The notes under the pieces: generated by a model
What the model saw: only the letters and a program-made list of their open reading frames with translations
Told to the model about the DNA's origin: nothing
The model's database searches: none
Program-made: the position numbers and the translations under genes
Shown here: piece after piece, positions 24,331 through 33,146 of the stretch
How positions within the stretch are numbered: the stretch's first letter is position 1
Layout of the letters: every line of letters starts with the position of its first letter
Source of the DNA: Candidatus Omnitrophota bacterium
GTDB lineage: Bacteria > Omnitrophota > Gorgyraeia > Zapsychrales > Fredricksoniimonadaceae
Reading direction: 5' to 3'
DNA: 53,422 bases
Assembly: GCA_013285735.1 (NCBI GenBank)
Contig: JABDGZ010000001.1
Coordinates: 1-53,422, forward strand

Positions 24331-26061
24331 CTATTTCTTGTCAATAATCTGCTGCTTTAGCCGCCCCATCAATGCTTCCACGCTCATAGTACCTAAATCA
24401 CCGCCATTTTGCAAGCGCACGGATACTTGGGAGGCTTGGGCTTCCTTGTCTCCTATGATGATCTGATACGGGATCTTTTTAACCGAGGCCTCACGGATCC
24501 GTTTGGATAATGATTCATTGCGATCATCGACGACAATCCTCATGCCTGCTTGCTGTAGTGTTGTTTTGACTTGTGTGGCATACGCATTGTGCTCCTCTTT
24601 GATAGGAATAATCGCCACTTGATTCGGTGACAGCCACAGAGGGAAATTTCCTGCATAATGCTCAATCAAGGTGCCAATAAATCTTTCCAAGCTTCCCATG
24701 ATCGCACGATGCACCATCACCGGTTGAGCCTGGTTTCCGTTTTCATCTATATAATTAAGTTCAAACCGTTCAGGTAAAAAGAAATCGCATTGGATCGTTC
24801 CGCATTGCCACTGACGGCCGATAGCATCTTTTAATTTAATATCTATTTTAGGGCCGTAAAAAGCACCGTCACCTTCATTAATATCATATTTTAATTCTTT
24901 GGTATCCAGTGCATCTTTCAGGGCTGCGGTGGCCTTGTCCCAATTGGCGATAGTGCCCATGAATTTCTCAGGCCGCGTGGAAAGCTCAATATGTAAATCG
25001 TTAAACCCAAAATCTTTCATCGTTTCAAAAATAAAATCAATGACATCAATGACTTCATTTTTGATTTGCTCGGGACGCAAAAAGATATGCGCATCGTCCT
25101 GAGTAAATCCACGCACACGCAAAAGCCCGTGCAGAACACCTGCTTTTTCCTGACGGTAAACTGTCCCTAATTCAAAATAACGCACCGGTAAATCACGGTA
25201 AGAGCGCGTCTGCGACTTATAGATTAACATGTGCCCTGGACAGTTCATGGGCTTGACAGCATAATCTTCGCCGTCTACTTTAAAATAATACATGTTCTCA
25301 CGGTAATTCTCCGCGTGTCCTGAAATATCCCAAAGCTTGCCTTTTAAAATATTAGGCGTCATCACTAATTGGTAGCCGCGCTTTAAATGCTGTTCCTTGG
25401 TGTAATCTTCAATAATTTTTCGAAGCATAGCACCATTGGGATGGTAAAAAATTAAGCCCGCCCCGGCGGTATCGTGGTAAATATGGAAAAGATCGAGCTG
25501 TGTCGCTATTTTTCGATGGTCGCGGCGGCCTGCCTCCTCGAGCATCTTTAAATATTCATCCAGCTCTTTTTCTGTAAAAAAGGCAGTGCCGTAAATGCGC
25601 TGAAGCATGGGACGCTTTTCATCCCCGCGCCAATAGGCTCCGGCCACGGAAAGCAATTTAAAGCCTTTGATCAAACCCGTTGAGGCCACGTGCGGCCCTT
25701 TACACAAATCAACAAATGCATCGCCTGTCTTAAAAATAGATACTTCAGCGTCCTTAATCCCATCGATCAATTCAACCTTATATGTTTCATTGGCCGCGGC
25801 AAAAAATTTCTTGGCTTCCTCGCGAGGCATGAACGATTGGGTCAGCGGTAAATTCTTGTTTACAATGCGATGCATTGCCTTTTCTATCTTTTTCAAATCC
25901 TCGTCAGAGAATGGTTCTTTTTTATCAAAATCATAATAAAAGCCATTGTCAATGGCCGGCCCTATGGTGACCTTGGTTTCCGGCCAAAGTTCCTGGACTG
26001 CCTGCGCCATGACATGCGCGCAGGTGTGCCTTAATTTATCTATGTCTCTGCTATATTCCAT
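24331..26061 (-). CDS. thrS: Threonyl-tRNA synthetase lacking the TGS domain
   Basis: 576 residues from the ATG at 26061. The protein begins directly with the N2 editing domain (LRHTCAHVMAQAVQELWP, with the zinc-type HxxxH pattern), followed by the class II core (MNCPGHMLIYKS, RVRGFTQDDAHIF) and the anticodon-binding domain (VAIIPI, VDDRNESLSKRIREA). The ~60-residue TGS domain is absent. The frame is open to 26118 but that stretch is the antisense of tRNA-Val. The start is 12 bp from the tRNA-Val 3' end, with no Shine-Dalgarno, so the tRNAs and thrS are probably one transcript. Confidence 0.95.
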   Translation of the reverse strand: MEYSRDIDKLRHTCAHVMAQAVQELWPETKVTIGPAIDNGFYYDFDKKEPFSDEDLKKIEKAMHRIVNKNLPLTQSFMPREEAKKFFAAANETYKVELIDGIKDAEVSIFKTGDAFVDLCKGPHVASTGLIKGFKLLSVAGAYWRGDEKRPMLQRIYGTAFFTEKELDEYLKMLEEAGRRDHRKIATQLDLFHIYHDTAGAGLIFYHPNGAMLRKIIEDYTKEQHLKRGYQLVMTPNILKGKLWDISGHAENYRENMYYFKVDGEDYAVKPMNCPGHMLIYKSQTRSYRDLPVRYFELGTVYRQEKAGVLHGLLRVRGFTQDDAHIFLRPEQIKNEVIDVIDFIFETMKDFGFNDLHIELSTRPEKFMGTIANWDKATAALKDALDTKELKYDINEGDGAFYGPKIDIKLKDAIGRQWQCGTIQCDFFLPERFELNYIDENGNQAQPVMVHRAIMGSLERFIGTLIEHYAGNFPLWLSPNQVAIIPIKEEHNAYATQVKTTLQQAGMRIVVDDRNESLSKRIREASVKKIPYQIIIGDKEAQASQVSVRLQNGGDLGTMSVEALMGRLKQQIIDKK

Positions 26062-26073
26062 AAATTTAAAATC

Positions 26074-26150
26074 TGGTGGACCCGACAAGACTCGAACTTG
26101 TGACCTTTTCCATGTCAAGGAAACGCTCTAACCAACTGAGCTACGGGTCC
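26074..26150 (-). tRNA. tRNA-Val (anticodon GAC)
   Basis: Acceptor GGACCCG / CGGGTCC, anticodon stem TTTCC / GGAAA with loop TTGACAT, T-loop TTCGAGT. CCA is encoded at 26074-26076. It is the last of three minus-strand tRNAs before thrS. Confidence 0.92.
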
Positions 26151-26156
26151 TTAAAG

Positions 26157-26240
26157 TGGGCGGGGAGGGACTTGAACCCTCACAACCTTACGGTCATAGG
26201 ATTTTAAGTCCTACGTGTATACCAATTCCACCACCCGCCC
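26157..26240 (-). tRNA. tRNA-Leu (anticodon TAA)
   Basis: Class II tRNA with a long variable arm. Acceptor GGGCGGG / CCCGCCC, anticodon stem TAGGA / TCCTA with loop CTTAAAA, T-loop TTCAAGT. CCA is not encoded. Confidence 0.92.
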
Positions 26241-26275
26241 AAAAAGCACATTCCGGATACTGCCCAACAAAAATC

Positions 26276-26350
<75 letters not shown>

Positions 26351-26366
26351 AATGCATTCTTTTCAA

Positions 26367-26906
26367 TCAGTTCTTTAAGACCGCTTTAACGATGTCTTCG
26401 ACTTCCGCCAAATGACCAACGCCGACGGTGCCACAGGCTAATTTGCCTTTGACAGGCTCAATGAATTTAAAACCGTGTTTCTTAAGTTTACCGCAATTCT
26501 CTTGAACAATCGCGTTGGCATACATCTCATCGTTCATCGCCGGTGCAATAAAAATTGGTGCCCGGGAGGTAATGGCAAAAGTTGTCAGCAGATCATCCGC
26601 CAAACCATTGGCTAGCTTCCCTATGACATTGGCCGTCGCTGGTGCGATAAGAATAGCGTCGGCACTTTTCGCAAGCTCAATATGCGCCATGCGCCATGCG
26701 TCTTGATCAAACATATCGCTGTAGACACTCTTGCCCGACAAGGCAGACAATGTCATGGGCGTTATAAATTGCGCCGCTTCCCTGGTCATAATCACCGTTA
26801 CCTCACAGTGATTACCCTGAAGGCGACGAATAATATCCCCTGCCTTGTAGGCTGCAATGCTGCCGCAAACCCCCAAGACAATTTGTCGGATCCTAGGATT
26901 TGCCAT
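26367..26906 (-). CDS. coaC: Phosphopantothenoylcysteine decarboxylase (CoaC domain only)
   Basis: About 179 residues from the ATG at 26906 (MANPRIRQIVLGVCGSIAAYKA). Flavoprotein motifs: GVCGSIAAYK, ITPMTLSALSG, APATANVIGKLANGLADDLL, the PAMNDEMY active-site motif and LACGTVGVGHLAE, whose Cys clamps the substrate. It makes 4'-phosphopantetheine in CoA synthesis. Most bacteria fuse this to CoaB; here CoaB is absent and must be elsewhere. Overlaps the rpoZ end by 14 nt. Confidence 0.9.
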   Translation of the reverse strand: MANPRIRQIVLGVCGSIAAYKAGDIIRRLQGNHCEVTVIMTREAAQFITPMTLSALSGKSVYSDMFDQDAWRMAHIELAKSADAILIAPATANVIGKLANGLADDLLTTFAITSRAPIFIAPAMNDEMYANAIVQENCGKLKKHGFKFIEPVKGKLACGTVGVGHLAEVEDIVKAVLKN

Positions 26907-27147
26907 TCTTTTTATTCTTCTTATCGTGGTATGCGGTAAAGATATCTCCGCCTTTTTCAACGACCTTCCCTGCACGGATTTCATCTAATGCTGTCGTCGC
27001 TAATTTTTGGTCAGCAGGCACATTGACTAACCTGACGCCTGTTGCTGCCAATTCCGTGGCACGCATTGATGCTAAACGTACCAAACGATAAACACTCATG
27101 CTTGCCTTAGGCAATAATTCTTCGAGCGGCTGATAAGCCATACGCAT
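26893..27147 (-). CDS. rpoZ: RNA polymerase omega subunit
   Basis: About 84 residues. The omega signature is visible: SMSVYRLVRLASMRATEL, and ATTALDEIRAGKV. The GGAGGG at ~27151-27156 fits a start at 27147 or at the next Met two codons on; the longer frame to 27192 lacks support. gmk-rpoZ-coaBC order is common, but here gmk is separated by a strong promoter. Confidence 0.88.
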   Translation of the reverse strand: MRMAYQPLEELLPKASMSVYRLVRLASMRATELAATGVRLVNVPADQKLATTALDEIRAGKVVEKGGDIFTAYHDKKNKKNGKS

Positions 27148-27265
27148 AGACCCTCCATTATTATTAAAAGATTTTGGGAGAATTTCCCCCATTAAATTCT
27201 AATAGAAATCCCTCGACCCGCAATCAGGGGCAGGCACAGCTCCCCCATGTTGCGAGAAATCCATT

Positions 27266-27294
27266 TTTATAACATATTCGAGGGGTATTGTCAA
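27266..27294 (-). promoter_or_regulatory. Sigma-70 promoter for rpoZ-coaC-tRNA-thrS
   Basis: TTGACA (27289-27294) and TATAAA (27266-27271) with a 17-bp spacer. It overlaps the gmk stop codon. The ~110-nt leader to rpoZ contains a compound stem (CGCAA / TTGCG enclosing GGGG / CCCC). Confidence 0.75.
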
Positions 27295-27887
27295 TCAATC
27301 CCTAGCTCGTGGCAAACAATTTGCTGCAGCATTCCCAAGGCTTTATTTAAGTCCGCATTGATGATCACGTGATCATAATATTTGGCTTCTTTCAATTCCC
27401 TTCGAGCTACTTTTAACCGCAGTTCTAAGCTCTCCTTGCTTTCAGAGCCTCTTGCTTTGAGACGGCTTTCCAAAACCTTCATACTCGGTGCTTTAATAAA
27501 TACTTTTAACGCCTTAGGAAACTCTTGGGCCACGGTCCGAGCGCCCTTGACATCAATGCATAAAAGAACATTAATGCCTTTTTTAAGCAAATTCAACGCC
27601 TGCTTTTTAGGCGTTCCGTAATAATTGTCGAAAACCCTCTCCCATTCCAAAAAATAACCCTTTTTAATCCTCTCTTCAAATACTTCAGTACTTAAAAACA
27701 AATAATCTTTTCCCTGGCGTTCCCCTGGCCTTTTGCTTCTGGTAGTCGCAGAGATAGATTTGACTAACCTGCCCTTTAATAAAGGACTTATCAATAACGC
27801 TTTGTGCAGAGTTGTCTTGCCGCAACCAGAAGGGCCGGAAATAATGACTATTCGAGCCTTGGGGAGGACGGATGCTTTATTCGACAT
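27291..27887 (-). CDS. gmk: Guanylate kinase
   Basis: About 198 residues from the ATG at 27887 (an in-frame TTG exists at 27914). P-loop SGPSGCGKTT, then SISATTRSKRPGE and the EWERVFDNYYGTPK substrate region, ID(V)KGARTV in place of the usual DIDVQGA, and RLxxR lid residues. It phosphorylates GMP to GDP. Overlaps the end of yicC by about 11 nt; yicC-gmk-rpoZ is a common order. Confidence 0.94.
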   Translation of the reverse strand: MSNKASVLPKARIVIISGPSGCGKTTLHKALLISPLLKGRLVKSISATTRSKRPGERQGKDYLFLSTEVFEERIKKGYFLEWERVFDNYYGTPKKQALNLLKKGINVLLCIDVKGARTVAQEFPKALKVFIKAPSMKVLESRLKARGSESKESLELRLKVARRELKEAKYYDHVIINADLNKALGMLQQIVCHELGID

Positions 27888-28698
27888 TGTTGGATTGTTC
27901 GCGGATTTTTTCAACCTTACTCTTAATGGCGATCACAGCAGCAGCAACCACTTTATCCTGGACCTTGGAGCCGATGGTATTCGTCTCTCTCTGCATTTCC
28001 TGGGCGATAAAATCCAGTTTCTTGCCTGCCCCCTCAGCTTGTTTTAAAAGTGTTTTGGCTTCATCAATATAGTGCGCCAAGCGGGAGAGCTCTTCGTTAA
28101 TATCATTACTTTTTTGAAAAGAGGAAAATTCCTCCGACGTCATTCGACCTTTAGCTTCTTTTAAAAGAGCGCTGGTGCGGCTTTTAATAAGACTGATCTG
28201 CAGGAGCATCCGCTTAAGCTGGCCATTGATGTCGACACTCAAGGCCTTGCCTTCCCGACGGCGCATGATGACAACCCCTGTCGCTGCTTTTTGCAAAGAT
28301 TTTTCTAAAGCAGGCCAGAGCTCCCCTGCCTGCACAAAAACTTCCTTGGCTTCGACCACTCCGGGTAAACGCATGATGTCAGCAACCGTAATATCATTCT
28401 TTATATGATGCTTTGCCCCCAGGCTTTTGGCAAAATCCAAATAACGTTTAACGGCGTCCTGATTCAAGACGATATTCGTGTGCGGCCTTTCGGTAATTTT
28501 GACCGATACCGTAACCCTGCCGCGCTTCATCTGGTTGGCGATAATCTTCTGTATCTTGTCTTCCAGCGACGAGAAACCTACGGGAAGATAAAAAGCTACG
28601 TCCAAGTAGCGATGATTGACTGTTTTAATTTCAACAATGCCTTTAATCTTGCCGAACGTGACTTCGCTGGCCCCAAACCCTGTCATTCCTGTAATCAT
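27877..28698 (-). CDS. yicC: YicC family endoribonuclease
   Basis: 273 residues. The N-terminal MTGFGASE motif, VEIKTVNHRYLDV, and C-terminal QEMQRETNTIGSKV with E..REQ..N(V/I)E identify YicC. E. coli YicC is reported to be an endoribonuclease for a small RNA. Its last codons overlap gmk. Confidence 0.93.
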   Translation of the reverse strand: MITGMTGFGASEVTFGKIKGIVEIKTVNHRYLDVAFYLPVGFSSLEDKIQKIIANQMKRGRVTVSVKITERPHTNIVLNQDAVKRYLDFAKSLGAKHHIKNDITVADIMRLPGVVEAKEVFVQAGELWPALEKSLQKAATGVVIMRRREGKALSVDINGQLKRMLLQISLIKSRTSALLKEAKGRMTSEEFSSFQKSNDINEELSRLAHYIDEAKTLLKQAEGAGKKLDFIAQEMQRETNTIGSKVQDKVVAAAVIAIKSKVEKIREQSNNVE

Positions 28699-28713
28699 AG
28701 TCCCTCTTCCTTC

Positions 28714-29160
28714 TCAGATTGTTTCTTCCTTCTTAAACCACAATGCTATTTCCCGACGAGCTTCCGTGATGTCTGAAGACACATGCACTAAATTTTCAAA
28801 AACACCCTTGGTGGTCACACGCCCAAATTTACCACGCACAGACCTAGGGTCAGCTTCTTCAGGATTAGTGGCACCTGCCATGCGGCGCGCTTTTGCCACC
28901 GCGTCCGTCCCTGTAAACACCATCGCCACGACGGGGTTTTTGCCATGCAGATCTCCCATCAGATAGCTGACTATTTCTTTAAAAAAGAACTTGCCGCGCA
29001 AATGCCCGTAATGGGATTGTGCCAGCTTCAAGGAAACTTGGACTAATTTCATGCCCGTCAATTTTAAATCACTATTTAAAAATTGACTGATCACCTCGCC
29101 GGCAATGGCTTTTTGCATTCCGTCGGGCTTAATCAAAACCAATACGGACTCAGCCTTCAT
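28714..29160 (-). CDS. ndk: Nucleoside diphosphate kinase
   Basis: 148 residues. VLIKPDG at the N-terminus, AMVFTGTDAVAKARRMAGATNPEEADPRSVRG, and the active-site histidine in NLVHVSSD. The usual motif is NxxHGSD; here Gly is Val and Ser-Asp is shifted (HVSSD), a mild departure. It transfers the terminal phosphate between nucleotides. Overlaps the parB stop by 4 nt. Confidence 0.93.
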   Translation of the reverse strand: MKAESVLVLIKPDGMQKAIAGEVISQFLNSDLKLTGMKLVQVSLKLAQSHYGHLRGKFFFKEIVSYLMGDLHGKNPVVAMVFTGTDAVAKARRMAGATNPEEADPRSVRGKFGRVTTKGVFENLVHVSSDITEARREIALWFKKEETI

Positions 29161-30041
29161 TTCCTTAAAACTCCTAAAATACGATCCAGATCATCTAGGG
29201 TATAGTATTCGATCACCATCTTGCCCTTGCCCTTTTTATCCTCAATAAAAACCTTGGTGCCCAAAATCTTTCGAAGCTCTTCTTCCAAAATTTCAATATC
29301 ACGATTTTTAGGTTTTCCAATTACCTCGCGGGTCGCATGCTGCCCTTGATGGGCTTTTTTAACCAAATCTTCCACTTGGCGAACTGAAAGACCTTGATCA
29401 ATAATCGCCTTCGCCATTTTCTTCTGGATATCAGCGCCCTCAAGGCTCAATAAGGCACGGGCATGGCCCATGGAAAGCTTGGTATCAGCCACTTGTTTTT
29501 GAATTTCTTCAGGGAGACGTAAAAGGCGCAATAAATTGGTAACTGTTGAACGGTCTTTGCCAATAGCCTCAGCGATTGCTTCTTGGGTAAATTGGAACTC
29601 CTCCATTAAACGCTTAAACCCAAGAGCCTCTTCAATAGCATTTAATTCTTCACGTTGTATGTTCTCCACTAAAGCTAATACTAACGCTTCTCGATCAGTA
29701 ACATTCTTGATTATTACTGGAACTTGCTCCAATCCAATGGCTTTTGCCGCTCTTAAACGCCGTTCTCCCGCCACTACCTCAAAGCCATCTCCATGTTTAC
29801 GCACCAAAATTGGCTGCAAAACACCTTTTTCTTTAATTGAAACCTTTAAATCTTCTAGTTTAGACTCATCATAATTTTGTCTAGGTTGAAACCTATTGCC
29901 CAGAATGGAAATTGTTTTAACATGAGCAACGCTTCCAGATGAATTATTATTCAGAATGGAAATTTCTTTGCTGGAATCACTTTCGAAAGTCTTTTTTGAT
30001 ATTAGAGCTGATAAGCCTTTTCCTAATACTTTATTTTCCAT
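29157..30041 (-). CDS. parB: Chromosome partitioning protein ParB
   Basis: 294 residues from the ATG at 30041 (MENKVLGKGLSALI). The CTPase/parS-loading domain has RxxxxxNYDESKLEDLKVSIKEKGVLQPI and the GERRLRAAK motif; a helix-turn-helix follows (FTQEAIAEAIGKDRSTVTNLLRLL), then LSMGHARALL and a C-terminal dimer region. ORF extension to 30092 lacks family similarity. Works with ParA and the parS at 30871-30886, near the origin. Confidence 0.96.
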   Translation of the reverse strand: MENKVLGKGLSALISKKTFESDSSKEISILNNNSSGSVAHVKTISILGNRFQPRQNYDESKLEDLKVSIKEKGVLQPILVRKHGDGFEVVAGERRLRAAKAIGLEQVPVIIKNVTDREALVLALVENIQREELNAIEEALGFKRLMEEFQFTQEAIAEAIGKDRSTVTNLLRLLRLPEEIQKQVADTKLSMGHARALLSLEGADIQKKMAKAIIDQGLSVRQVEDLVKKAHQGQHATREVIGKPKNRDIEILEEELRKILGTKVFIEDKKGKGKMVIEYYTLDDLDRILGVLRK

Positions 30042-30097
30042 TCTAAATTCCCTTCGGGGCTCCGGCTCGTAAGGCCGGAGTCTCCACATCAATTAAA

Positions 30098-30862
30098 TTA
30101 TTTATTAGCTAATAAAAACTCTTCAGCTAATTCTTTATACTTCAAAGAACCTGCTGAAGCGCTGTCATAAAAATTGATCGGTTTTCCAAAACTTGGCGCT
30201 TCACTAAGACGTATGTTCCTGGGGATAATAGATTTATACACTTTTTCATTAAAATAATTCTTGATTTCATTAATAACTTCATTAGTTAAATTGGTTCTAA
30301 AATCAGCCATCGTCATCAAAACGCCTTCAATGTGCAGATCTGGGTTAAGTCCATCCTTAACCAAGGTTATCGTATTTAACAGTTGCGACACACCTTCCAA
30401 AGCATAAAATTCACATTGTATTGGAACTAAGATAGAATCTGCTGCTACTAAAGAATTTAGGGTTAAAAGGCCTAGCGATGGCGGGGAGTCAATAAATACA
30501 AAATCGTAACTACTTTTGATAGATTCAAGGGATTTTTTAAGTCTTGTTTCTCTAGATAGAACACCAACAAGCTCTATCTCTGCTCCAGTCAAATTAATAT
30601 TGCAAGGAATGATGTCTAAACCATTAAATCCTGTTTTGATCAGCGCCTGGGTAACTGTGGTACGGTGAATGAGTACTTCATACAAAGAGTCTTTAATTTC
30701 ATTCTTATTGACTCCTACCCCGCTACTTGCATTGCCTTGGGGGTCCATGTCTACAATAAGGATTTTCTTGCCTAGAACGGCCAGTGCTGAAGCCAAATTA
30801 ATGGTTGTAGTGGTCTTTCCCGTACCGCCCTTTTGATTGCAGACAGCGATAGTTTTTGCCAT
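30098..30862 (-). CDS. parA: Chromosome partitioning ATPase ParA (Soj)
   Basis: 254 residues, a deviant Walker ATPase: CNQKGGTGKTTTTINLASAL at the N-terminus, DMDPQGNASSG, and FIDSPPSLGLLTLN. It moves origins along the nucleoid together with ParB. A parS site lies 8 bp upstream of its start. Confidence 0.97.
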   Translation of the reverse strand: MAKTIAVCNQKGGTGKTTTTINLASALAVLGKKILIVDMDPQGNASSGVGVNKNEIKDSLYEVLIHRTTVTQALIKTGFNGLDIIPCNINLTGAEIELVGVLSRETRLKKSLESIKSSYDFVFIDSPPSLGLLTLNSLVAADSILVPIQCEFYALEGVSQLLNTITLVKDGLNPDLHIEGVLMTMADFRTNLTNEVINEIKNYFNEKVYKSIIPRNIRLSEAPSFGKPINFYDSASAGSLKYKELAEEFLLANK

Positions 30863-30870
30863 TTATGCCC

Positions 30871-30886
30871 CGTTTCACGTGAAACA
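30871..30886. promoter_or_regulatory. parS centromere site
   Basis: CGTTTCACGTGAAACA matches the bacterial consensus TGTTTCACGTGAAACA at 15 of 16 positions and is palindromic through its 14-bp core. It sits between the Jag-N gene and parA, about 3.8 kb from the DnaA boxes. Confidence 0.9.
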
Positions 30887-30889
30887 CAG

Positions 30890-31081
30890 CTATCTAATCG
30901 TCACCTTGATTTTAGCAGTTTTTGCTCCCCGCATACCAAAAAGGCCACGTTTTTCTTCACAGACAATTTTAATATTTAGTTTATTTTTAGGAACACCTAG
31001 CTTTACGACAGCTTTGTTAATCGCCTCATCTAAGGTATTTCCTTCAAATTCACTAGCCTCTGACTTAATAACCATGTTCAT
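30890..31081 (-). CDS. Jag N-terminal domain protein (stand-alone)
   Basis: 63 residues: KSEASEFEGNTLDEAINKAVVKLGV and the GLFGMRGAKTAKI motif of the Jag/SpoIIIJ-associated N-domain. Full Jag/KhpB proteins add KH and R3H RNA-binding domains; both are absent here. The gene overlaps the yidC stop by 4 nt, the usual jag position. It may be a reduced partner of YidC. Confidence 0.78.
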   Translation of the reverse strand: MNMVIKSEASEFEGNTLDEAINKAVVKLGVPKNKLNIKIVCEEKRGLFGMRGAKTAKIKVTIR

Positions 31082-32673
31082 TTCTTACCTGATAATTTAG
31101 CAATTCTCCATTGCGTTGCTGTTGAAAGGATATAAAAAATTAAAAAATATATGGCCCAAGAACTAGCAAATTTATAAAACATAAAGGTCATCATCACTGG
31201 CAAAACATACATCATCATTTTCTGCTGCATAGCCTGTTGCTCATCTGTTACGATCATATTTTTACTTGTTATTTTCTGTTGTAAAAACATGATCCCGCCT
31301 GTGAGTATTGGTAATATATTAATATCATGTCCGATTAAAGGCAAGTCATAAGAAAAAGTTATTAAACGATCCGGTTGGGACAAATCTTTAATCCATAAGA
31401 ATCCCTGACCTTGAAAGTATTGAGCACGCCACAATATTTGGTATAAAGCCATAAAAAACGGCATTTGAATTAAAAATGGCAGACAGCCACCGAAAGGATT
31501 GATCTTTTCTCGACGATAAATCTCCACCATTTCCTTATTTAGTTTTTCTGGATCATTTTTATATCTTTCTCTAAGCGCTGCAATCTTTGGCTGAACTTCC
31601 TGCATTTTGCGCATGGACATCATGCTTTTCATTGTCAATGGATAAGTAATACCATAGATAATGATGCTCATTAACATAATAGCCAATCCCCAAGATCTAA
31701 AAATTTGATGGAAAAATGGTATTGTGTAATAAATGGCTTGCCCTATCCATTCAATAATGGGAAAATTACTAAATGCAACAATTCGCTCAAATCCTTTTCC
31801 GTATTTCTTCATTAACCATGGACTTTGCGGCCCAGCGTAAATACTAAAGTTGTAGGTCACCATCTCCCCTGGAGCTATATTTTTTTCCTGCGGTTTAATA
31901 GAAATGTTTAGTTGTTTTTCGCTATCTGTTTTAATTTCATAGCTTTTTGTTTCAAATTCAGGCTTTAAAATGAATGCGTGATAGTGATCTCTAAATCCAA
32001 CCCATCCTACTGTTGCGAGTTCAATTTTATTGTTTTTATCGTTAAATTTGGTTGCATTCCCTTTACGAAATATTTTATTGTTAGCCAAAACTGAATATTC
32101 ATAGAGGGCGCTTTCTCTGTTGTTTTGATTATTTTCTACATTTGATTCATCAATTTCAAAAGCAGTAAAACTAAAATTATTTAGAATGGAAATTCCTGAC
32201 ACGTTTTTAATTTCCATTCTGACGTTTATCATGTTCTGATCTTTTGTTTCAAATATTTTTGTGATTTGCAAGTCTTTATCCCTATATACTAAGGAAACTG
32301 TTTCATTATTCAATTTTTGACCTGTGTACTGAGCATCTTCCAAGCCAGTTATACTTAACACATCAGTTATAAGAAAAGGATTGTTCTTTAAGAAATCTAC
32401 ATTGTGGAGCGATCCACCCACATTTGTATATGAAATATCCATATCTGGGGTTGTTGTATAATAATCTGTGGTCTTATTTACTGCATTTGTGGATATATTG
32501 TCACTATTTGAGGATACTGCTGTTGTAGAGCTTTTTATTGAGCTAACATTTTGCGCTGCAATGCTTTGAGAATTTTTTAACGGTTCCGTTTGTTTTGGAG
32601 GAGGGAAAATTGATTGGTAACTGAATAAAACTAATACAGATAAAACTATCGCTAAAATGGTATTACGTTCCAT
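31078..32673 (-). CDS. yidC: Membrane protein insertase YidC
   Basis: 531 residues. An N-terminal anchor, a large periplasmic beta-supersandwich domain (~60-310, typical of Gram-negative YidC), then the conserved five-helix core: RSWGLAIMLMSIIIYGITYPL (with the conserved Arg), MQEVQPKIAALRERYKNDPEKLNKEM, GGCLPFLIQMPFFMALY and a C-terminal pair. Inserts proteins into the inner membrane. Its presence with the periplasmic domain supports a two-membrane cell. Confidence 0.96.
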   Translation of the reverse strand: MERNTILAIVLSVLVLFSYQSIFPPPKQTEPLKNSQSIAAQNVSSIKSSTTAVSSNSDNISTNAVNKTTDYYTTTPDMDISYTNVGGSLHNVDFLKNNPFLITDVLSITGLEDAQYTGQKLNNETVSLVYRDKDLQITKIFETKDQNMINVRMEIKNVSGISILNNFSFTAFEIDESNVENNQNNRESALYEYSVLANNKIFRKGNATKFNDKNNKIELATVGWVGFRDHYHAFILKPEFETKSYEIKTDSEKQLNISIKPQEKNIAPGEMVTYNFSIYAGPQSPWLMKKYGKGFERIVAFSNFPIIEWIGQAIYYTIPFFHQIFRSWGLAIMLMSIIIYGITYPLTMKSMMSMRKMQEVQPKIAALRERYKNDPEKLNKEMVEIYRREKINPFGGCLPFLIQMPFFMALYQILWRAQYFQGQGFLWIKDLSQPDRLITFSYDLPLIGHDINILPILTGGIMFLQQKITSKNMIVTDEQQAMQQKMMMYVLPVMMTFMFYKFASSWAIYFLIFYILSTATQWRIAKLSGKK

Positions 32674-32678
32674 AAAAT

Positions 32679-32891
32679 TTACCTTACTGGGTCATGCCCG
32701 CCGTCAGTCGCTGGAGAACAACGCAAAATACGCCACGTTGCCTTTGATACTCCACGAACGATACCGAAACGTTCAATAGCCTCGATGGCGTATTGCGAAC
32801 AAGAGGGATAGAACCGACAATTTCTTAAAAGTAACGCGCGGCTTAAACACTGATAGGCTTTTATGCCTTTAACCAGAAGTTTTTTGACCAT
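32679..32891 (-). CDS. yidD: Membrane protein insertion efficiency factor YidD
   Basis: 70 residues from the ATG at 32891: KAYQCLSRALLL, CRFYPSCSQYA and the final CSPATDGGHDPVR. The open frame extends to 33017 only because it runs antiphase across rpmH. It precedes yidC by 5 bp. rnpA, normally between rpmH and yidD, is missing. Confidence 0.93.
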   Translation of the reverse strand: MVKKLLVKGIKAYQCLSRALLLRNCRFYPSCSQYAIEAIERFGIVRGVSKATWRILRCSPATDGGHDPVR

Positions 32892-32910
32892 TGAATAAGC
32901 CTGCGGGCTT

Positions 32911-33048
32911 TTAGGGGATAAGTTTAGCGCGGCCTTTGGCGCGTCGACGGCTGAGTACCTTTTGGCCGTCGGAAGTCGCCATGCGCTTACGAAATCCGTG
33001 TCTTTTTTTCCCAACAATATTGGTTGGTGTCTTTAAATGCTTCTTCAT
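32911..33048 (-). CDS. rpmH: 50S ribosomal protein L34
   Basis: A 45-residue gene: it begins [12 protein letters not shown] and continues through [12 protein letters not shown], then [16 protein letters not shown], all typical of L34. It lies 19 bp before yidD on the same strand and 214 bp from dnaA on the other. A small AAGCC/GGCTT hairpin fills the gap to yidD. Confidence 0.96.
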   Translation of the reverse strand: MKKHLKTPTNIVGKKRHGFRKRMATSDGQKVLSRRRAKGRAKLIP

Positions 33049-33146
33049 AGTGGGGGAATTATAGCACAGCTTCGAACGAAGTCAACAAGGAATCTGTTTT
33101 TTGAGGATAAAAACTCTAAGAATCACTAGTGTTTAACAAAAAACCG

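Noticed and set aside
26062-26118. Extended thrS start adding 19 residues
   Set aside because: The extra residues are antisense of tRNA-Val and unlike any ThrRS; the ATG at 26061 begins the editing domain.
30042-30092. Longer ParB N-terminus
   Set aside because: Residues are Arg/Pro-rich and not ParB-like; MENKVLGKGL is the family start.
32892-33017. Longer YidD with 42 extra N-terminal residues
   Set aside because: That stretch is rpmH read in another frame; L34 is clearly the real gene there.
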